Program-made: the position numbers and the translations under genes
The notes under the pieces: model-generated
Database searches by the model: none
Seen by the model: the letters and a program-made list of their open reading frames with translations, nothing else
Told to the model about the DNA's origin: nothing
Assembly: GCA_036346225.1 (NCBI GenBank)
Contig: JARFIW010001750.1
Coordinates: forward strand, 310,001-374,000
Length of the DNA: 64,000 bases
Direction: 5' to 3'
Source: Platerodrilus igneus
Taxonomy: Eukaryota; Arthropoda; Insecta; Coleoptera; Lycidae
Shown here: positions 54,252 through 64,000 of the stretch, one piece after another
How positions within the stretch are numbered: the first letter of the stretch is position 1
How the letters are laid out: the number at the start of each line of letters is the position of its first letter

Positions 54252-56220
54252 CCCGTAACGAATGAAAAATATATTTTCTTTACAAAACATGTGCCCGAAA
54301 ACTTGATCAACTATAGATTTATCGATAGCTACAGGTTTATGAGTTTATCCTTAGCAACATTGGGATCTTATTTAAACAAATATCCTCTATTAAAATGTGA
54401 ATTTATTAATTTGAGTGAAGATCAGTTTAAATTTTTAACTCGAGAAGGAGTATATCTATACGATTTCGTTGATTCTTTTGAAAAACTTAATTATACTTCA
54501 CTACCTAGTCATCAAGACTTTTACAACAAGTTGGAAGGTTAAGGAATTACAAAGAAACTATTTGTATGGGGGACATTTAATATTCAAAACTTGGGACAAT
54601 ATTCGGATTTATACCTTAAAACTGATGTGGTGCTACTGGCCGAATTTTTTGAACAATTCCGTACCAGCTGTCATACGACGTATGGACTAGACCCCGCCCA
54701 TTATTAAATGCTACCAGGTTACACGTGAAACGCAATGGTAAACCATATGGGACAGGATCTCGAGTTGTTGACAGATATAGATCAGTTCTCGTTCATACAA
54801 AAGGGTATACGAGGTGGGCTTAGTCAGGTGTGTTCCAAACGCCGTGCTACTGCGAATAATAAATATTTATCAATGTATGATCCTTCCAAGCCCGATGTAT
54901 ACTTAATGTACTACGATGTCAATAGTCAGTGTAGATGAGCGATGAGTCAACCTTGTCAACCTTTACCCTATGAAAGTTTTGAATGAACTAACACCAATAT
55001 TGATATCACATCAATTCCCGATGATTCCCCAGAAGGCTGTGTCTTAGAGATGAATTTGGGGTATTCTGAACAAATACGTGTAAATACACAAGGACATTCC
55101 GTTCAGTCCCGAGCGTATTAATTCGAATACTGGACACCGCCTGTATCGAAAACTCAAAACATCAAGTTAATGGCTACATTAAATTCCAAAAGAAGATATG
55201 TGATCCACTACAGAAATCTTAAACAGGCTTTGAGGATTGGGCTTAAATTAACAAGAAATCACCGAGTGTTGCTATTTAAACAAAGCTGCTGGTTAAATCT
55301 TACATTCATTTAAGTACTGAATTTCGGAAAAATGCATGAAATGAATTTAAAAGAATTTATTCAAATTGATTGATAATGCTGTCTTCAGAGAAACAATGAA
55401 GAATATACGCAAACATTGTAATCTGAGACTTGTACGAAGCTGGGATGGGAGATATGGTTCTGAAGCTAAAATATCTAACCCTCTATTTAAAAATGTTACC
55501 ATCTTCGATGGAAATCTAGTGGCAATAGAATTTCTTAAATCAGAAGTTTATTTTAATAAACCTATTTATGTTGAAATGTCCATTCTTGATATGGCCAAGT
55601 TGACCATCTATAATTTTCACTATGGGTATATGAAGGCTGCTTTTAGGGATGGATGCCAAATTCTCTACACGGATACAGATATTCTAAATTATAAAATTAT
55701 AAATCATGATCTTTACAAATTAATGCAAAGAGACGACTGTATTGAACATTTTAATACATTGGACTACCCTTTCAACAACATGTATAGAATTCCTCTGGTT
55801 AACAAGAAGGTGTTGGGGATGATGACCGATTTTATTGGATTATGATCAAAGATGTATATGACAAAGATTTATAAGGCATCTGAAGAAGAGGAGGCTGGAC
55901 TCTCACTATTAATGGAAGAGTCTGATTCGCATTCACATACTATCCAAGATTTCGGCATTACAAGGAAGATAAAAGCAATTAAAAGGTATGTAGTTAAAAA
56001 CAGAATCACGTTTGATGATTATGTAAGCTGTATAGAAGATTTTAAGCAAGTATTTATTCAGAACTTACTTTAGTCGTCCAAGCATGTCGTTCACAATATT
56101 GTTCAGGATAAGATTGCTCTGAGTCCATGCGAAGACAAACGTTACTTAATTCTCGGTTCATATGCAACATTACCAATTGGACACTATTCAATTATGGACT
56201 CTGATAAGATTGCAGTATGA
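54252..56220 (+). pseudogene. pPolB copy D, 3' part (polymerase domain)
   Basis: After the CCCG target duplication the same reading frame resumes with VTNEKYIFFTKHVPENLIN. Then come SYRFMSLSLATLGSYLNKYP, FDSFEKLNYTSLPSHQDFY-like text, [47 protein letters not shown] with a stop (motif A, Asp present), IDNAVFRETMKNIRKHC (motif B region), GCQILYTDTDILNYKI (motif C, DTD), YRIPLVNKKVLGMMTDFIGL, KAIKRYVVKNRITFDDYV and a conserved end TLPIGHYSI. Six or more stops or shifts are present. Family B polymerase motifs A and C identify the protein; it would replicate a protein-primed linear DNA genome. Confidence 0.88.
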
Positions 56221-56224
56221 AATA

Positions 56225-56826
56225 TTTATTGTAAATGTAGATATAGGAAATATTGGTAATATATTAGTTCCCTATTAGATTATATTGTTATATGTTAGTT
56301 TCTATATAAATTATATTGTAGACATGTAAATTGTATGTATAATTCATGTATTTAGACGTAAGTGTCACAAATATATTTACAATATGGTGCTATTATAAGG
56401 AAAAAATATCGATCACTACTATGTATATTTTTTAATAAATCTTTATTTATTTACTATGGCTTATTTCTATCCTCAATCATCAATATCAACAAACAGAAAC
56501 TCCTTTAAAATTATGTCTAATCCCTCCTACTCATACTCGAGGTCCACAGTTGTACTTCTAATATGAAAGAGTATACATTGCATGAAAAAGTGAAAGTGAA
56601 AGTAATTAACTCGTTCTGATGACGTCACGTATCCTGGAACGAATGACCTTGAAGGGTACACAAATGACCAGTGCTTTAGAGGGAAAGAAGTGGACAGTAT
56701 TTTAGGAGTGTTAGGTAGAGGTGTAAACATTGATAATAATATGCACCATAAAAAGTCACTCACCAAAACTGCTACACTGAACTATTGTGATGCACCACTG
56801 CAACCGCAAACCGGTACTGTTTATAA
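56225..56826. other. No confident gene
   Basis: AT-rich spacer between pPolB copy D and the BEL LTR. A minus-strand stretch ending STTVDLEYE (56766-56527) and a further GLDIILKEFLFVDIDD just after it have coding-like composition but no recognisable domain. Confidence 0.35.
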
Positions 56827-57086
56827 GTAGCACTAACCATAAATCCACAAGGGTGGATATAGGAGGAGTAAGAAGAAAATAAGTAAGATATGCAAGAATA
56901 TTAATATACAACCTAATTGTGAAATCGCAAAAGTCTGTTGAACTAATAAGTACGCTAACCGAACGATATGATCGAACAACCTCGTGGATATTTGCGTTGA
57001 ACCGGGAGCGGCGCGCACATACCGCCCACGTAAAATTAAAAAATTTTAAAAACGGGAAAAAAAAGTATTTAAATAATAGTTAGGCA
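56827..57086 (-). repeat. BEL 3' LTR
   Basis: Starts (minus) TGCCTAACTATTATTTAAAT after the PPT-like tract. Its far end is uncertain, since the partner copy is truncated there. Confidence 0.65.
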
Positions 57087-57232
57087 TTTTCTCCCAACTA
57101 AGGGGACGGTTATCTCGTCGTTACTCGGGTTTACAAGAGGGGCGAGAGAACATCGTAGAAAACTAAACTAAATGAAGCAATTAAAACAAATAAAAATTAA
57201 ATTGAATTTAATGAAGGGGAGGAGGGAGAAGT

Positions 57233-58386
57233 TTATTTACCGGACGAATAAAATCGCCGGTGGTGGTCTCAATCAAAGCCACGCGAACGATTCCGTCATG
57301 GCCTGGAAATACTTTAGTAACCCGGCCAAGAGGCCCAGCTAAAGGGCTGGTATTAATTTCTGTAATATAAACTAAGTCGCCAATTTTTAAATCATTTGAA
57401 GGACGATTCCATTTGTTTCGCTAAATGACGGTATGTAAATACTCCTTAGAACAGCGTCGCAAAAATAACTGAGTAAACTGGCAAAGACGGTGCCACCGAG
57501 AACGCAGGTTAAGAGATTCGTCAAATGTAACTTCGGGAAGACTAAAATGGGACCGCCAATCAAAAAGTATTTTAGAGAAAGATAGTCGATATCGTCGTTC
57601 GGTTCAGAAGAAAGAAGGCATAAAGGCCGATCGTTCAGAACAGCTTCTGTGCGGGTGAACATTGTAGTAAGTTCATCAAACCTTGAGATTGCCTTCCAAG
57701 AGTACGTGTTAAGTGCAGTTTATCTGATTTTACACCAGATTCCCAAATGCCACCAAAATTTGGGGCATAATGAGGGTATAAAATCCATCTGACTTGACGC
57801 GAGGCAAGGGCAGACAACAAATCGTCATGATGGTCCCTTAAAAAGCGAGCGCTTTCTTCAATTACACGTGATGCATCTAGGAAATTTCTGCTACAATCAG
57901 AATAAACAATGTGAGAGATTGCGGCGAGAAACAAATCGGGTAAAACATGCCATAAATGCATCAGTGAAAAGCTCTGATACAAGTTCTAAATGAACGGCTT
58001 TACTTGATAAACAAAACATAAATACATAAGTAACCTTTGAGAATAAGTGCATTCCGACGAGTAGAAGATTTCAGAGGGAAGGGGTCTGCAAAATCAATAC
58101 CTACATGAGTAAATGTACGGGTAATGCGTACTCGCGAGAAAGGTAAATCAGCTATAATTGGTTGAGGTTGTTTAGCGCTTAAACTAAAGTAAGGTAAACA
58201 GTTATGATTACGGATCCTTACCAGAGGGGCCAGATAGTAACGATGAAACGTGATAATGATCACATATGAGAAGAAATAAATGAGCCGACTTGGGTGTTTA
58301 CTTTTATAAGACAGCAAAGAATACTGAAGGCGACCGCCCACACTAACGAGGCCATGGGGGTCAAGAAACAGGGATAGTTTACGCAT
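57233..58386 (-). pseudogene. pol: BEL/Pao integrase
   Basis: From 58386: LSLFLDPHGLVSVGGRLQYS, the BEL pre-integrase block; PQPIIADLPFSRVRITRTFT; HVGIDFADPF (first Asp); SHIVYSDCSRNFLDASR (second Asp; the usual DNGTNF has become DCSRNF); PHYAPNFGGIWESGVKS (Glu). Then RTEAVLNDRPLCLLSSEPND, GHFLIG-like text, and in another frame a C-terminus with FPGHDGIVRVALIETTTGD and NKLLP before the stop near 57233. Frames break near 57640 and 57990. Confidence 0.88.
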
Positions 58387-58552
58387 GTAACGAGGTAGAA
58401 GTTGGCCATTTTCTAATAATTTAATTTCTAAACCGAAGTACTGTTGTTGAACGACTTTAACACATACCTTTAAAGCAGCTTGTAGTTTATCAACAGAAAT
58501 TGGATCGAGTAATTTTTTGAGGGTGTCGGCAATTATTAATAAAGCAGTTTAT

Positions 58553-59800
58553 TTATGCCAGACGGTATTTCAGTTTACTGAGAGAAGAAAACATAGAGAT
58601 GAACTCAGAAACAACACATGTAGATGCTACCAACATAGCAAAAGAGGGTTTTAATTCAGGAATTTGTTCAATTGGTAGAGGTAACATCTCGACATTATTA
58701 GAAGAAAATAAATCATAATTATTGATGGGGCCATGCCACCATAGGTTACTGTGAATTAGTTGTGAGGAGGGCAGACCGTGAGATGAGATGTCTGCGGGAA
58801 TGTTGTTCCCTTGTGATAAATTAGTGTGTTCGAGAATGCGGTTGACACGATTTGCTACAAAACTGTTAAGTAAATGTGTAGAGGTTCTTATTAACCAAGT
58901 TAAGTCAACTTGAGAGTCGGAGTATAATTTTATCCCTTCTAAAGGATAATCAAATAGGTTGGTAGTAATCGAGTGGATCAACTGAGAAAGCAACAAAACA
59001 GCAGAAAGCTGTAAGTGAGGTATTGTAAGAGATTTTAGAGGTGCAACTTTGTTCTTGGCTTGCAATAAATTGCAGAAACTAAAGGTTCCAAAAGTTATAT
59101 GTAGGTAGACGAATGCACCATATATCCGTTTTCGCTAGCGTCACAAAAGCTTAACAAGTAGTAAGTGCCATTAATCCGTGATAATCTACGCGGAATTTTA
59201 ATCAGAGACAAATTGAAAATTGACTACACAAGTTTTTCCATTCACATCACCAGATATCATCGGGGGTGTCATCCCAGTCGAGCTGCTGCAACCACAGCAG
59301 TTGTAGAAAATATTTAAGATAAAAATAATAGGCGATAACCACCCTAGCGGATCAAAAATACGTGCCATATACGAAAGAACATTTGGTTTAGTAAGAGGTC
59401 CTTCAAAAGGAAGTGTGCGGTAGGTGAAAATATCTAGAGCGAGGTCCCATACTAAACCCAAAACTTTAATACCACTAACATTAGCAAAGAAGAACAATGA
59501 GGTTTCTAAATCAATTTTCTCAAAATTCTTTAGTACTTCATTCGACTTGCTGAACCATTTACGAAGTCCAAATTGCTCGAGCGATAAGAGGTTTTTAATT
59601 CAGTTTGGAGTTGTTTGGCGGCATCACTAGAATGTGCGCCAGCAATTATGTCGTCCATATATGTATTATTTAATAGGGCTCGGGATGCCATAGGATAACT
59701 AACTGTAACTAACTGCTGGAGAACACGCTGCGCAACGAAAGACGAGGGTGGAAGACCATAAGTGAGGGTTTTGAGTTCATACTCTATTACAACCCCGTCG
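58553..59800 (-). pseudogene. pol: BEL/Pao RT C-terminal part and RNase H
   Basis: Minus reading from 59800: EYELKTLTYGLPPSSFVAQR, NNTYMDDIIAGAHSSDAAKQ (YMDD box near 59656), SGIKVLGLVWDLALDIFTYR, RTLPFEGPLTKPNVLSYMAR, FDPLGWLSPI; then the RNase H part 59065-58553 with IPHLQLSAVLLLSQL, GIKLYSDSQVDLTWL and GNNIPADISSHGLPSSQL. These are standard BEL/Pao landmarks. Several stops and shifts. Confidence 0.87.
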
Positions 59801-60370
59801 CGCCGGGACGCACGCCACTACAATCAGTTGGTAACAATATTAGATAATGTAAAAATGACGCGCAAATTATAGATGACGTCACACAATATGCAAATTATTG
59901 CAACACATAAAAAAAGAAACGAAGATATTACTCACATAAAATGCAGGGCTTCTTGCAGAATTACCCCATGATGTCGCCGGCTGCTTTGGCTAATCTTTCT
60001 CGGGCGTGGGAATTCTTGAGCCAGGTTGAATCCAAATTCGATTTGTCTTTTCTCTAAATGTAGATACAAATAAGGTAAAAGGGGACAGGTAAAGGCACGA
60101 TAATTTTGGAATCACAGGAAACCTACATATCAGAAAAAGACACGATACGATACGATTCAACTACACTTCTTTACATCTCCGAGCTAGTCCTCACGCGTCT
60201 ATCTGAAATCCACCACTTGCCTTCTTGGCAAACCGCGTCGGCGCAAATCTCGCGCAACGCACTCCCGAAGTGACGGAAATACGTGCACAAGTCTTTTTAA
60301 ATTTATGGCGCGAAATTCTTACATATTAAAACTTAATTGAGAATGTCTAGTGCCGAATTTTCGGCACGTA
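59794..60370. mobile_element. 577-bp insertion of unknown type inside BEL RT
   Basis: BEL sequence runs to ACAAC (59789-59793) and resumes after ACAAC (60371-60375), an apparent 5-bp target duplication. The insert starts CCCGTCGCGCCGGGACGCAC and ends AGTGCCGAATTTTCGGCACGTA, including a perfect GTGCCGAA/TTCGGCAC palindrome. It is GC-richer than its surroundings at both ends. No terminal inverted repeats are obvious. It carries a possible start ATGTCTAGTGCCG at 60343. Confidence 0.55.
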
Positions 60371-60403
60371 ACAACTCGTCTACAGACGTTTCAGAAGAAG
60401 ACG

Positions 60404-61150
60404 TCAAAATATGTGTTGAAATTTGCAATACCTTTGATATACCAAAATTTGACGATACATCATACAAATATCAGCACATGCTGCAACAGCATGTGAACGA
60501 AATACGAATATTATTTCAGGTAGTCCTTTTTTCAGTTTAGGGCCCGCATACAAACGTTCATTCAAGAAGACCTCAGAATCATCAAGGGCGAATCCGTTAA
60601 ATACAGCACGCAGTTTAATTGTGTTGCTCGTGAGTTTGTGAACAGCATCATGAGTTAACACATATGGTGAGGAAGTTGCAGCAATATTCATATGACCTAA
60701 AGACCAATATTCCTGAAGGAAGCTGTTGTATGCGATTTTCTCATCAGGATTGGGGTTCAAACGAAATTCTAAATTGAGATAACTCTTAAAAGACACATGA
60801 CGATTGCTACCACGAGAGGTAGCATTTTTAATAAATGGTAGTGAAATTTTATAACGACCTATTTTATTGCGCTTAACGGTATCTAGAAAATGTTGTTCGC
60901 AATAAACATTTTCAGGACCAGGATTTGCGGGATCAATTTTTTCAATTTCCCAAAATTTACGTAATTCGTGATCTAAATTTAAAAAAGTGGTAAATAGCGA
61001 AGTACAAGAAGAAATATTTTCAATAGACGGAACTTGATTCATGAGCACATACCCGAAATTGGTGGAAACTGCAAATGGTTTTCCCGAAATAATTTGGCAA
61101 TTATTACTAAATAAAATTTGCACCTAATAAAACATCTACTGGTGCAGTGT
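60404..61150 (-). pseudogene. pol: BEL/Pao protease end and RT N-terminal part
   Basis: Minus reading: APVDVLLGANFI (end of the A17-type protease domain, near 61140), PFAVSTNFGYVLMNQVP, LRKFWEIEKID, VYCEQHFLDTVKRNKIGRYK, ISLPFIKNA, YNSFLQEYWSLGHMN, TSSPYVLTHDAVHKLTSN, KLRAVFNGFALDDSEVFLNE, GPKLKKGLPEIIFVFRSHAV, ADICMMYRQI (motif A Asp) and CKFQHIF followed by a TGA in place of Trp. Open for 239 codons. Interrupted beyond 60404 by the 577-bp insertion. Confidence 0.88.
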
Positions 61151-61654
61151 CTATGAATACCACTAACCAGAAATCTACAAGGGTGGATGGAGGAGGAGTA
61201 AGAGGAAAATAAGTAGGATATGCAAGGATATTAATATACATTGCATTTACATTTCCACTGCTCCATCCGAAGGTACTACATTGGCCAGGAGGCGAGTTTT
61301 TTGTTGCCTGGAAATTTAGAATTTTGCCGAACTCTTGCCGTTCCAGGCTTTAACGTGCGTGACAACACTCACACACGGGACCTCCATTTAACCTCTCATC
61401 CGAACGAGGGCGTAATTTTTGTGAAAAATGCTCACCTGCCATTTTTCAAGCAGTCGGCCGTGTCGGGATTCGAACCCAGGACCTTGAGATCCGTAGTCTT
61501 ACGCTTACTACATTGATCCACGGCGACGCCTGATATTAATATACAACCTAATTGTGAGAGTGATCGCAAACATCTGTTGAACTAATAAATACGCTAATCG
61601 AGCGATATAATCAGACAACTTCGTGGATATGCCCGCTGAACCGGGTGCGGATTG
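61150..61654 (-). repeat. BEL upstream LTR fragment, split by a SINE
   Basis: 61150-61240 and 61532-61654 match 56835-57015 of the 3' LTR. It lacks both the U3 start and the LTR end, being fused to pol at one side and to unrelated DNA at the other. Confidence 0.75.
61241..61531 (-). mobile_element. tRNA-derived SINE, complete, with 14-bp target duplication
   Basis: GATATTAATATACA flanks it at 61227-61240 and 61532-61545. Head at the high-coordinate end: on minus CGTGGATCAATGTAGTAAGC (A-box region) and GGGTTCGAATCCCGAC (B box). Body as in the copies at 27 and 39 kb. The ORF over it is not a gene. 291 bp. Confidence 0.92.
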
Positions 61655-61659
61655 AACAA

Positions 61660-62740
61660 CCAGAATGGACCAGTGTACATGCTAAAAACTTGTTCTCCAC
61701 TGGTGCGCACCGAAAATTGTCACCCAAAAACGCTATTAGTTTTAATCACTACATATGAAGAAACCAACTACAGTGCTAGGTAAAAATTGTTTTATTATTT
61801 TGGCTTAGAATTTCTACAGTCCACCTTAGAAACAATCACATTAGTCATCCTAAGCAACCCCTGGATGTTAAAATTTTTTTGTTCAAAATCAAAGCTACAA
61901 AACTTTAAGAATTATTAAAGATGACTAGTTTTGTAATGAAAACCCTGTATTTCTGAGATTTAAACGCGTATAATTTTATTTCGGATTTTTGTTCATTTAT
62001 TTTATAAAACAATACACTTTTGTAATACTATAAACTTCTGTACGTTCGTAACAAACAGAACATGCCTTAGATTGCGTGCATGTCAGCTATTTCTACATAC
62101 CAATGCTTAGATATTCAAAAGGTTCAAAAGTGTCACATAAAGCTTCTTGGTTGGAATAAAACCAAACTTGAAAAGCAATTTAATTCCAGTAATCTAGGAA
62201 CTTCCCATAGCTAAGGAAAATGAAAAACAAATTGAATTTTGTAATTAAATTTAGTAAGAAGTCTGCCCGCAATCTAGAAGGTATATATTTTAAACTTCAT
62301 TTAGTGTGTTTTTGTTCTTCTGTAAAGTTGGTTACGTTCACTGACACATAAAATTAGAAACTTCGAACGCGTTATCATACTTTCAGTTTTTCGAACTTAA
62401 AGTAAGTAAAAAATTGTGACGAGCAACAAATTCTTAAAAATGAAAATGCAAAAGTACCTACATAACGTTTGCTGAATTATTTTGAATACGTACGAATCCC
62501 TACACACAAAAAAGGCAAATAAAATTTTTTCCACAAAAGATCCGTATAGAATTCCGTTAAAGGAAGGTTAACACTGAAAGTTGACTTTCGTTTGCCTTCA
62601 ACAAAAATAAAGCAAAACTGCATAAAATAAAAGTTCTTAAATAAGGGCTAAACAGTTTACTCTTCATTTAAAAATACTGTTACGGGTGTTTGAAGCGTTA
62701 ACTTATAAAATTTTTAATTGCCCAAAAGGGACGAAAATCC
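61660..62740. other. No recognisable feature
   Basis: Very AT-rich, closed in all frames, with no shared repeat seen. Confidence 0.5.
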
Positions 62741-62744
62741 CGTA

Positions 62745-63128
62745 TGGTTGGTGGTTACCATCGGGCGCGTTCCCAGGTGGCGGATAGGGGGACGCAGTGT
62801 CACCGTTCGAGTAATCGTGCTCTGCCATTGGGTTTTGTGACAGAATAAGCTTAACACTCGTAGTGATCCAGAGCGCTGAGTGGTATAAAACCCACAACAT
62901 ACGGGAGAATGAGTGTACGTCAATGCGATCTAAACCCCGCGTAAGGCGTGCAGCCGGTACAGTGGAGGAGCAGCACATGCTACATGTGTGCTGCTACAAA
63001 GCTGTATGCGGGCTCGTGCGTCAGTCACTTTCAGGGGAGCTATATCTCCCTGGTAGCCTTGGTGATGCCCTACACACCCCAATTTAGGCTCCGTGGCGGG
63101 TAGAGAGATGGGAAGATGAATCTTTTTT
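62745..63128 (+). other. GC-richer leader before a retroelement-type ORF
   Basis: Base composition changes abruptly from about 30 to about 50 percent GC at 62750. The stretch contains GGGCGCGTTCCCAGGTGGCG and several stem-forming segments, and leads to ATG at 63129. I take it as the 5' UTR of a non-LTR or similar element. Confidence 0.4.
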
Positions 63129-63900
63129 ATGGTTAACACGGATCCTACATGTAATGTAGCTAATCCAGAGGGTGCGTCATCAGACATCCCTCAAGTTTTG
63201 TTGCAGGTCCCACGAGAAATGCTACAACAAAATCAACAACAGCAGCCCCAAGCTGGGGAGAAGGTCAAGCCAGTGGAATAACAACAACAGCGCCCACAGA
63301 AAAAAACGCATCAGTGGGGCTGAACAGAAAAGAATGAGAAAGATTCGTTTGGCGTCCCAGGAGGGTGCGGTGGAAAAAGCTGGTCCTGCGGCTAATCCAT
63401 CCGCGGCACAGTCTGGAACGAGCCAAACAGCTTCCACCTCGAAACCATCTACCTTCGCTCCCACGTCTGCAGAGACCAAGGTGCGGAGCATGAAAAGGGC
63501 CAGGTCTGAGAACACCTCTCCGCAAAGCAGACCGCAGAAGCGGGGCTGTCAAACCGGTACTAATCATCCCGTCGCTGGCAACTACGGGGAGGCAGCCGCT
63601 AGGTACCTCCACGTGACCATCAACAAGAATAACCCATGGGGAAAAATTACCAAGACTCAAGCAGAATTCTTGCAACTAGCCATTGAGAAGGCACTGGACG
63701 ACCATCTGTGCTCACTTCCCAACGAAACTGCTCTGGGCGTACTCGGGCGAGATTTTCTGGATCTGGTGCGAGGATGACCACATGGATTACGGAGGCGGTT
63801 GGCAATCTCCCACAATTGTGAGGGCTGCACGCCATACAGTCGTCCAGGTGGAACTGCTATCTTGTAACATGTTTCATTTGATCAGTATTTATTCGCGTTG
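63129..63900 (+). pseudogene. Retroelement-associated ORF (DUF4780-like), two frame changes
   Basis: A start at 63129 (MVNTDPTCNVANPEGASSD) leads to a Gln-rich stretch and a TAA near 63280; the overlapping frame to 63777 continues KKRISGAEQKRMRKIRLA, a Ser/Thr/Ala-rich basic linker, KRARSENTSPQSRPQKR, NYGEAAARYLHVTINKNNPW, GKITKTQAEFLQLAIEKALD and LGVLGRDFLD. A last frame gives WCEDDHMDYGGGWQSPTIVR and VVQVELLSC to 63900. This plan (basic SGA-x-x-R-R start, disordered linker, then a compact domain ending in a C-E-D-D string) is what I know from insect retroelement ORFs carrying DUF4780. The two shifts suggest decay. Confidence 0.5.
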
Positions 63901-64000
63901 AATTACGAGGATAATGCGCTAAGCGTGCCTTATTCTTTAATAATGTTCCATATAGTACCTAATGGAACGCTTTGTTTTAATAATCTTCTTGTAGTAAAAT

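Larger units (their letters stand above)
56827..61654 (-). mobile_element. BEL/Pao element, minus strand, gag-less, with nested insertions
   Basis: Minus order: LTR fragment (61654-61150, split by a SINE), directly pol (protease end, RT, split by a 577-bp insertion, RNase H, integrase), PPT-like TTGGGAGAAAA, then the 3' LTR (57086-56827) beginning TGCCTAACTATT. The two LTR pieces share CACTAACCA, ACAAGGGTGGAT, GGAGGAGTAAGA and TTGTTGAACTAATAA-like text on plus. The PBS, gag and most of the protease are gone because the LTR is joined straight to pol near 61150. Confidence 0.82.

Noticed and set aside
61241..61516. 91-codon ORF
   Set aside because: It is read through a SINE with a precise target duplication; not a gene.

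Overview
This window looks like a transposon-dense, AT-rich stretch of an arthropod (most likely insect) nuclear genome. I recognise no ordinary host gene, no rRNA and no intact tRNA. The evidence for the host is the company of elements: an errantivirus-like Ty3/gypsy with an env remnant, a long-LTR Osvaldo/Ulysses-like gypsy, BEL/Pao, an APE-type LINE, hAT, piggyBac, tRNA-derived SINEs, and repeated fragments of a protein-primed family B DNA polymerase (pPolB) of the Polinton/Maverick/adintovirus kind.

Layout. 0-3.5 kb: a 93-bp tandem repeat, then a decayed minus-strand LINE. 3.7-4.6 kb: a decayed Cys-rich invertebrate gene family. 6.6-7.9 kb: a local repeat family. 8-18.3 kb: a minus-strand virus-like zone with pPolB pieces and a compact run of three unrecognised ORFs, broken by a 3.8-kb hAT element and a 583-bp solo LTR. 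18.6-22.4 kb: gag/PBS remnants of an LTR element and a decayed piggyBac transposase. 22.4-25 kb: inverted repeats, a triplet microsatellite, two long palindromes flanking a small ORF, and another pPolB fragment. 27.1-39.3 kb: tandem tRNA-type SINEs split by a young gypsy element with ~2-kb LTRs; its 3' LTR carries a further 2.1-kb insertion. 39.4-40.9 kb: a minus-strand pPolB fragment. 41.8-42.6 kb: a small inverted-repeat element. 42.7-56.2 kb: a BEL gag fused in frame to a nearly complete plus-strand pPolB gene, which is split by a 9.1-kb errantivirus-like element. 56.8-61.7 kb: a minus-strand BEL/Pao pol lacking gag, itself carrying a 577-bp insertion and a SINE. 62.7-63.9 kb: a GC-richer retroelement-type ORF running toward the window end.

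Most coding relics carry stops or frameshifts. The value of the window is its layered insertion history, with target-site duplications readable at six or more junctions, and a recurring pPolB/virus-like gene set that includes unrecognised partner genes. Calls rest on motifs and internal comparison only; no database search was possible.
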